Source of the DNA: Bacillus sp. FJAT-18017 | GTDB taxonomy: Bacteria > Bacillota > Bacilli > Bacillales > Cytobacillaceae | Length of the DNA stretch: 64,000 nt | NCBI RefSeq assembly: GCF_001278805.1 | Contig: NZ_CP012602.1 | Location: 2,634,001-2,698,000 of the forward strand | Reading direction: 5' to 3' | In this document: positions 59,150-64,000 of the stretch, piece after piece | Layout of the letters: each line of letters starts with the position of its first letter | Position numbering within the stretch: the stretch's first letter is position 1 | Made by a program: the position numbers and the translations under genes | Notes under the pieces: generated by a model | The model's input: only the letters and a program-made list of their open reading frames with translations | Database searches by the model: none | What the model was told of the DNA's origin: nothing

Positions 59150-60754
59150 TTAAGCTTTTAATTTAATCAATTCTTCATTTGCATTGACTTTGCCAGTTTG
59201 TACTGGCTCTACATCAATATATTGGTTGGTATTAGTTATGACAACTGGAGTCTTTATATCGTAGCCATGAGCTTTAATATTTTCAATGTCGAACTCAATC
59301 AGGAGATCGCCTTTTTTCACTTGATCCCCTTGTTTTATTTTAGCATTGAAATATTGCCCTTTAAGCTTGATGGTGTTTACGCCGATATAGATAAGAATTT
59401 CTGCGCCATTCTCCGAAGTTATCCCAATGGCATGCCCTGTTGGGAATAAAGTCGTCACTGTTCCGTCAGCCGGTGAGTTTACCTCCCCTTTGGCCGGTTC
59501 AATCGCAACACCTTTCCCTACCGTTTCGGTTGAGAATAATGGGTCGGAAATTGCACTTAAAGGAAGGACCTCACCAATTATTGGACTGTAAATCGTTTCG
59601 CTTTTAACATCGGCCAAGCCAAATTCTTTTACAGTTTTAGCGGAAGCAGTACCATTTTTCCCTTCATAACCAAATATCAGTATAAGAATTGCCGCAATGG
59701 CCAGGGAAGTTAATACACCAAGGAGGAACTGACCTATCGGTGTAAAAACAGGGATGGACAAAAAGCTTGGGAGTGCAAAAGCCGTTCCATTAACACCAAG
59801 AGCACCATTAATCGCTCCGCCAATTGCCCCTGCAATGGCAACAATAAGCATCGTTCGTTTAAATCGTACGAGAAGACCGTACGTTATGATTTCCGTTGTC
59901 CCTGCCAAAGCACCAGGCAGCAGTCCGGATCCAGCTAAAGTTTTTAAATCTTTATCTTTTGTTTTAAAGAAAACCCCGATAGCCATACCCATTTGCGCGA
60001 ATGGGGCAGCAGCTATCATTGCCATTAACGGATCAAGGCCTGATTTTGCAAGGTTTGCAATAAAAATCGGGATAACTGCCCAGTGAAGGCCAAGGATTGT
60101 AAGGAACGACCATGACGCACCCATAACAGCCCCAGTCAAAACCCCGCTTGTCGAGCTTAAGAATTCTATGATAATTGCAAGTCCCTCTCCTACATACGTA
60201 CCAAAAGGTCCAAAGAGCAGGACGGTTAAAGGAACAATCACCATTAAGGAAATCAATGGATTGATAAACATCTGCAGATCTTTATAAATAATCTTTTTCA
60301 AAAATTTATCCAAAACTGCATAAATCGAAACGGCAATCAGGATTGGGAACACAGTTGATGAATAACTGGCCAGGATGACTGGTATTCCCATGAATGAAAC
60401 ATCCTGGGCTTCTGAAGCCACTAAATTTGTATAATTCGGCTCCAATAATGCAGCCCCGATAGCTCCGCCAACATATCCATTGGCACCAAGCTTATTGGCC
60501 ATGGTAATCCCAAGAAAGATTGGGAAAAAGTAAAAAATTGCATGCCCTGCAGCAGAAAGAATTGCATATGTACCGCTTTCAGGAGAAATCCAGCCCAGTG
60601 TTTTTAAGATGGATAATAGTGCTGAAATTAAGCCGGACCCAGCTAGCACTCCTAAGATGGGAGCAAAAGCACCACCAATGGCGTCCAGTATTTTGTTCAT
60701 AATTGAGTTGCTTTTTTCTTTTGTACCACTTGCGGCAGTTTGAGTTGCTTCCAT
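59150..60754 (-). CDS. PTS transporter IIC-IIA protein with altered IIA active site
   Basis: 534 residues. The N-terminal 380 are an EIIC of the glucose/beta-glucoside superfamily (GVLAGSGLISALL, AHAIFYFFPIFLG-like AGHAIFYFFPIFLG, LGLHWAVIPIF, PGALAGTTEIITYGLLVRF). The C-terminal 140 form an IIA-Glc-like domain (SPIIGEVLPLSAI, PADGTVTTLFPTGHAIGI). His441 (TGHAIG) is conserved, but the phospho-accepting His normally found 15 residues later is Tyr456 (ILIYIGVNTIKLKG). No IIB domain is present. Transport therefore needs IIA and IIB from elsewhere, or the IIA part is regulatory. GAGGAG precedes the ATG. Confidence 0.88.
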   Translation of the reverse strand: MEATQTAASGTKEKSNSIMNKILDAIGGAFAPILGVLAGSGLISALLSILKTLGWISPESGTYAILSAAGHAIFYFFPIFLGITMANKLGANGYVGGAIGAALLEPNYTNLVASEAQDVSFMGIPVILASYSSTVFPILIAVSIYAVLDKFLKKIIYKDLQMFINPLISLMVIVPLTVLLFGPFGTYVGEGLAIIIEFLSSTSGVLTGAVMGASWSFLTILGLHWAVIPIFIANLAKSGLDPLMAMIAAAPFAQMGMAIGVFFKTKDKDLKTLAGSGLLPGALAGTTEIITYGLLVRFKRTMLIVAIAGAIGGAINGALGVNGTAFALPSFLSIPVFTPIGQFLLGVLTSLAIAAILILIFGYEGKNGTASAKTVKEFGLADVKSETIYSPIIGEVLPLSAISDPLFSTETVGKGVAIEPAKGEVNSPADGTVTTLFPTGHAIGITSENGAEILIYIGVNTIKLKGQYFNAKIKQGDQVKKGDLLIEFDIENIKAHGYDIKTPVVITNTNQYIDVEPVQTGKVNANEELIKLKA

Positions 60755-60852
60755 TATCTGTCTCCTCGTATGGTGATTTCGTGGAAAATTGATTATCTTG
60801 TCTTATCTTTTCTACTTTTAGCTTATTTTAGTAATCATATTTCCTTACGGGA

Positions 60853-60868
60853 TACTAGTATACCAGTA
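60853..60868. promoter_or_regulatory. GntR-type palindromic operator upstream of the PTS gene
   Basis: TACTAGTATACCAGTA is a palindrome with one mismatch, of the type bound by GntR/HutC-family sugar regulators. It lies about 100 bp before the PTS start. No regulator gene is in the window. Confidence 0.55.
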
Positions 60869-61137
60869 AAATCGAATTTTTTCTTTAAAAACGCTATTAT
60901 TCCATTAATTCTCTTTTTTTAAAACATTCACATCTTCTTTTTTGTTTCATCATCGATTTCCTAACCGAGAATCATTGCACTCCATTTTTAAATTTGAACA
61001 GGATATTTATAAAGTTAGTCAAGATAAAGGTTATCCGCCTTACCCCTACCCTATTCGCCCAGAATGCAGGTAACAAGTTGCCTCTGTTCTAGTTCAAGCA
61101 TAGGATAATAGACCATTACTGAGGAGGATTGTCGTAA
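60869..61137. other. Intergenic region between PTS and coiled-coil genes
   Basis: AT-rich. A likely promoter for the coiled-coil gene is TTGCCT (61079-61084), 17 bp, then TAGGAT near 61102. No gene or repeat seen. Confidence 0.4.
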
Positions 61138-61896
61138 ATGGGACTATTCGTTAATAAACACATCCGGAATATATTTAAAACCACGAAGAATGTTACCGGT
61201 CCTAATCAAGAAGAGGCAAGGACAAGCCGATTAGGTGAGCTCATTGCAGAGCAGCAGCAAACGAACAAGCAGCTTCTCGAATCAATCTCCGAAATCAAGC
61301 CACGGTATGATCAACTTCAGGAAACACAAACCGCCCAGTGGAATGAGGTCAAGGGGAAAATGAAAACGCTCGAACTGCAGGGGCAGAAACGGGACGTCTT
61401 TGAGAAGAGAATCCTAGACCAAGTGAATCTCCTTGACCAAACAACCAGCCAAAACCACCAATCACTTCTGGAAAATGAACGTCTTATTAAATCGGTGTCG
61501 GTACAAGTGTCTGCCATTCATGAAACGAATCAGCAAATATCCGAACGGCTAGTTGGAACCGAGACTGTTCAGCTGCAATTGGCAGAACAAGTAAATGATC
61601 AGGTACAGGTACAAAAGGAAATCGCAGCCCAGTTAATGAAGCATGAGGAAAACCATTCAGAGGTACTCGAAAGAATTGATAAGCAGGAAGCTTTAACAGA
61701 TAAAATGTTTCATCAACTAAATAACATTCGATCTATCCTATATGAAAGAACCAATTATCTGGCCACAAAAATCGAAGAAGGCTATTCACTAACTTCTACC
61801 TATGTTTATAAACTGATGACCGGCTCAGACCAGCCACTCACCTTTTCCGTACTGCAATCACAAAAAAAGAAGGATTCAGTTAACAACAAAGAGTAA
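61138..61896 (+). CDS. Long coiled-coil protein of unknown function
   Basis: 252 residues, almost entirely predicted alpha-helical, with heptad patterns over about residues 25-200 (LGELIAEQQQTNKQLLESISEI, VHETNQQISERLVG-like HETNQQISERLVGTE, QVNDQVQVQKEIAAQLMKHEE). It lacks Cys, a signal peptide and membrane segments; Gln and Glu dominate. The C-terminus is Lys-rich. Possibly a spore or envelope structural protein (speculative). GAGGAGG is 9 nt before the ATG. Confidence 0.72.
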   Translation: MGLFVNKHIRNIFKTTKNVTGPNQEEARTSRLGELIAEQQQTNKQLLESISEIKPRYDQLQETQTAQWNEVKGKMKTLELQGQKRDVFEKRILDQVNLLDQTTSQNHQSLLENERLIKSVSVQVSAIHETNQQISERLVGTETVQLQLAEQVNDQVQVQKEIAAQLMKHEENHSEVLERIDKQEALTDKMFHQLNNIRSILYERTNYLATKIEEGYSLTSTYVYKLMTGSDQPLTFSVLQSQKKKDSVNNKE

Positions 61897-62116
61897 CCCT
61901 TCACGTTTTTCCCATGTCCACAACTTACTGAGTTTTAATCGCAGCTTTACTTCCTTGGGAAAACCCAATTCCGCTACTTTTGGTAAAAGGTTCAGTTTTA
62001 ACCTGCAAAATACGGATAGCCAGCGGGTAATTTGATAAGTGAATGAGCATAGGAAATGCTTGGAGCATCATATGCTCCAAGCGCATAAATTCGGATTAGA
62101 ATATGTGTGGTAATAA

Positions 62117-62275
62117 CTAATGGATGCGATGATCAATGTTCATAAAGCGAGGTCTCTTCGAGAGTAAACGAAGCAATTCCTCATTTTCCTTTTGCACAGG
62201 ATGAGTGATGTTTTTTGCTACGCAAAGCCGCTTGTTAGGATTCCTTGGCGGTGATGTTTTTTTAATGGATATCAT
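62117..62275 (-). CDS. 52-residue basic protein with PPRNPNKR motif
   Basis: ATG at 62275 opens ISIKKTSPPRNPNKRLCVAK and ends with SKRPRFMNIDHRIH. The octapeptide PPRNPNKR is shared with the small protein at 62380-62556, 105 bp upstream on the same strand, which supports both being genes. The ribosome binding site (AGAAGG, about 13 nt upstream) is distant. Very basic; no family recognised. Confidence 0.5.
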   Translation of the reverse strand: MISIKKTSPPRNPNKRLCVAKNITHPVQKENEELLRLLSKRPRFMNIDHRIH

Positions 62276-62341
62276 AATATTTAACACTACCTTCTCCGCT
62301 TGTTTCTATAGATTATGCGACTTTGCGGAAAAATAACATAA

Positions 62342-62373
62342 AAAAAGAGAAGGTACAATCAACCTTCTCTTTC
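62342..62373 (-). terminator. Terminator of the 58-residue basic protein gene
   Basis: AAAGAGAAGG pairs with CCTTCTCTTT around a 9-12-nt loop; minus strand continues TTTTTATG. Confidence 0.8.
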
Positions 62374-62379
62374 CCTGTA

Positions 62380-62556
62380 TTATTCAGCTGCTCGCCTAAT
62401 TGCATCCCTATCATTAGCTTTCATGCGTCCAATCGAACGGTCTAAATTAATGGTTGTTGGCCTTTTGTTTGGGTTTCTAGGAGGAACACTACCGTGTCGG
62501 GAAGATCTTTTTGTTTGAGCTTTACGTCCAACTTTTAAAGGTGATCCAACTGTCAT
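62380..62556 (-). CDS. 58-residue basic protein with PPRNPNKR motif
   Basis: MTVGSPLKVGRKAQTKRSSR, then GSVPPRNPNKRPTT and a helical C-terminus (DRSIGRMKANDRDAIRRAAE). AAAGGAGTG is about 11 nt before the ATG at 62556; the longer frame to 62595 has no site. Basic and without Cys or membrane segment; possibly a nucleic-acid-binding or spore protein. No family recognised. Confidence 0.6.
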   Translation of the reverse strand: MTVGSPLKVGRKAQTKRSSRHGSVPPRNPNKRPTTINLDRSIGRMKANDRDAIRRAAE

Positions 62557-62705
62557 CTCTTCCACACTCCTTTCATCTTCTTTTAAGAATACCATGTTTT
62601 AATCATCATTTCCAAATACCCAAAGGGCTGGAATACTCTATAAAATAGGCATTCCTGCTGTAATTTACTATTAGCCAAGCTAAATTGCTTTATAGTAAAT
62701 AAAAA

Positions 62706-63248
62706 TTAATATTTTATAATTTTTATTTCCTTTAGTGGATAGTAAACAACGTTCGTTGTACCAATTACTTTCTCTAACGGAATAGCTCCAATATCCCGAC
62801 TATCCCTGCTAGCCCTTCTGTTATCACCCAAGACGAACAGATGGCCTTCAGGAACTGTTTCACTACCTATCGTTTCTTTTAAGGTAAAAGAGTCCGTCAG
62901 TGTACCTTGGCTGATTCTTTGTTTGTAACTATTTAAATAAGGTTCATCATATGTTTTTTCATTTATATACAAAACATCATTTTTATACTCAATTTTGTCG
63001 CCTGGAAGGCCGATGACACGTTTAATATAATCCTCACCGTCAGGGGCATGAAACACAACAATATCAAATCTTTTTGGGTCCCCGATTTTTGTTACTATCA
63101 TGCGTTCCTGATCCTGAAGTGTAGGGTTCATTGATTCACCATCAACAACAATCGGCGTAAAGAAAAAAGAGCGAATTATGACTGCTAATACAAGTGCCCC
63201 AATTATGGCTTTAGTCCATTCATACGTTTCATTTTTCTTCTCTACCAT
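62706..63248 (-). CDS. lepB: Type I signal peptidase
   Basis: 180 residues, the size of Bacillus SipS/SipT. One N-terminal membrane anchor (AIIGALVLAVIIRSFFF), then box B with catalytic Ser (VDGESMNPTL), box C (RFDIVVFHAP), box D with catalytic Lys (DYIKRVIGLPGD) and box E (VLGDNRRASRDSRDIG). It cleaves signal peptides from exported pre-proteins on the outer membrane face. AAGGGAGG is 7 nt before the ATG. Confidence 0.94.
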   Translation of the reverse strand: MVEKKNETYEWTKAIIGALVLAVIIRSFFFTPIVVDGESMNPTLQDQERMIVTKIGDPKRFDIVVFHAPDGEDYIKRVIGLPGDKIEYKNDVLYINEKTYDEPYLNSYKQRISQGTLTDSFTLKETIGSETVPEGHLFVLGDNRRASRDSRDIGAIPLEKVIGTTNVVYYPLKEIKIIKY

Positions 63249-63407
63249 TTTTCAACCTCCCTTAAGTTCTTTAAATACTTATAACCTTATTTTACCATAT
63301 GCAAGTAATATATTTTTATTAAATTTAACTCTTCTCATTTAATAATACAATATTGTACAAATATAAGAGAGTTAAAAAGTTATCCTGTTTTGGTTTATCT
63401 TTAGGAT

Positions 63408-63674
63408 TTACAAGAAAAAAAACATCAAGCCTAAAGCTAAGAAGAGTACAATTGAACCTATTGACCTTACCCAAGTGATTGAATTTTGAAGTCCCGCTTT
63501 TTTCTCTAAATAATTTATGTAAGTAATCACCAAAATAAATCCTCCAAAAAGCATTAGATATACAGAATGATTTCTGTTAGATAGCGTACTCATTGCAGCA
63601 AGTCCAATAAGGATTGTTCCTAAAGCTCCTAATAAAACATTTATATATAAGGCGATGCTTTTATTTTCCCTCAT
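63408..63674 (-). CDS. Small three-pass membrane protein
   Basis: 88 residues with three hydrophobic segments (INVLLGALGTILIGLAAM, VYLMLFGGFILVITYINYL, IGSIVLFLALGLMFFFL) separated by short polar loops. GGGGGAG is 6 nt before the ATG. No family recognised. The next small membrane gene lies 105 bp upstream on the same strand. Confidence 0.7.
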   Translation of the reverse strand: MRENKSIALYINVLLGALGTILIGLAAMSTLSNRNHSVYLMLFGGFILVITYINYLEKKAGLQNSITWVRSIGSIVLFLALGLMFFFL

Positions 63675-63778
63675 CTGACTCCCCCGTTATTAAATTTCTT
63701 AAACTACACTGATAGAACTTCATTCGACCACCCACTTCCCTGTTAAACAAACTTCTGATTCATCACACTCGCAAAAAT

Positions 63779-63970
63779 TTATTTATTTTGTTGTCCTGTG
63801 TTCTTCTCTATTGTTATTAGTTTTGACATCACTAAATGGACTACTGCGACTGTAAGTAAAAAATCTCTATATGCCTGATTGGTACCCTCCAAAAACGTCG
63901 CAAAAGTCCAGAAAAATACGAACGAAATTACAAGCAAAGTCAGAACATAATATTCACTTTTCAGTTCCAT
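63779..63970 (-). CDS. Small two-pass membrane protein
   Basis: 63 residues: YYVLTLLVISFVFFWTFATF as first segment, a short loop (LEGTNQAYRD), then FLLTVAVVHLVMSKLI and a polar tail. AGGGGAGGGAT is spaced to the ATG at 63970, so the frame start at 63994 is rejected. A fragment of the interspersed repeat (TTAAACAAACTTCTG, about 63743) lies after its stop. No family recognised. Confidence 0.65.
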   Translation of the reverse strand: MELKSEYYVLTLLVISFVFFWTFATFLEGTNQAYRDFLLTVAVVHLVMSKLITIEKNTGQQNK

Positions 63971-64000
63971 TTTATATCCCTCCCCTCTATTCAATAAATC

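Overview
The window is a chromosomal piece of a low-GC, spore-forming Bacillaceae species (Bacillus or a close relative such as Mesobacillus or Cytobacillus; the genus is inferred, not proven). The evidence is strong AGGAGG-type ribosome binding sites, frequent GTG and TTG starts, an alpha/beta-type small acid-soluble spore protein, a SleB-type hydrolase, an RsbR paralogue, and well-formed Fur, LexA and PerR boxes with Bacillus consensus sequences. I see no rRNA, tRNA, CRISPR array or prophage.

Layout. 1-6 kb: a cut-off unknown gene, a LysM/SleB hydrolase, a CAP-domain protein, an SASP, GNAT and glutathionyl-hydroquinone-reductase-like genes, and an HXXEE membrane protein. 6-14 kb: an FMN reductase, a CPBP protease, a glycosyltransferase-like protein, then an iron block in which a ycgT-like flavin reductase and a ferric-hydroxamate uptake cluster (fhuC, fhuD, fhuB, fhuG) diverge from one perfect Fur box. 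14-24 kb: a quinone-oxidoreductase-like enzyme, a SplB-like radical SAM protein, a methyltransferase, a short relative of the CAP protein's N-terminus, a fused dihydroorotate-dehydrogenase-like/membrane protein, an ECF-sigma plus ClpP-paralogue operon, and a sirtuin plus TPR operon. 24-33 kb: a half-length SASP relative, a CBS protein, a Q-rich coiled-coil protein, a carboxylesterase, a YolD-like gene under a LexA box, an RsbR paralogue, a second oxidoreductase, and a WYL regulator with a DJ-1 protein. 33-41 kb is accessory: DinB, a decayed IS200/IS605 element, an ECF sigma/anti-sigma pair, a LacI regulator preceded by a tiny membrane-peptide gene with a palindromic operator, a phosphotransferase and decayed small genes. 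41-64 kb: a 52-bp tandem array, beta-glucuronidase with a divergent AraC regulator, a methyltransferase plus SEC-C operon, nucleoside hydrolase, cupin, VOC proteins, catalase with a PerR box, an M20 peptidase, a PatB/MalY lyase convergent with a PTS IIC-IIA transporter, a coiled-coil protein, small basic proteins, signal peptidase I and small membrane proteins.

The most unusual signal lies between the genes. At least eight intergenic stretches carry short repeats whose sequence differs from locus to locus but whose spacing is either 20-21 bp or 51-53 bp, that is about two or five turns of B-DNA. The clearest is an array of about eleven copies at 41.3-41.9 kb with a constant 52-bp step. Shared spacing with unshared sequence suggests that the period is what is being maintained. 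I know of no described family with this property, but I cannot search for one here.

Other points of interest are the DHODH-membrane fusion, a PTS IIA domain whose phospho-accepting His is a Tyr, the sigma-ClpP operon, the operator-controlled membrane micro-peptide, and several genes below 60 codons that look real because of good ribosome binding sites or paralogous motifs.
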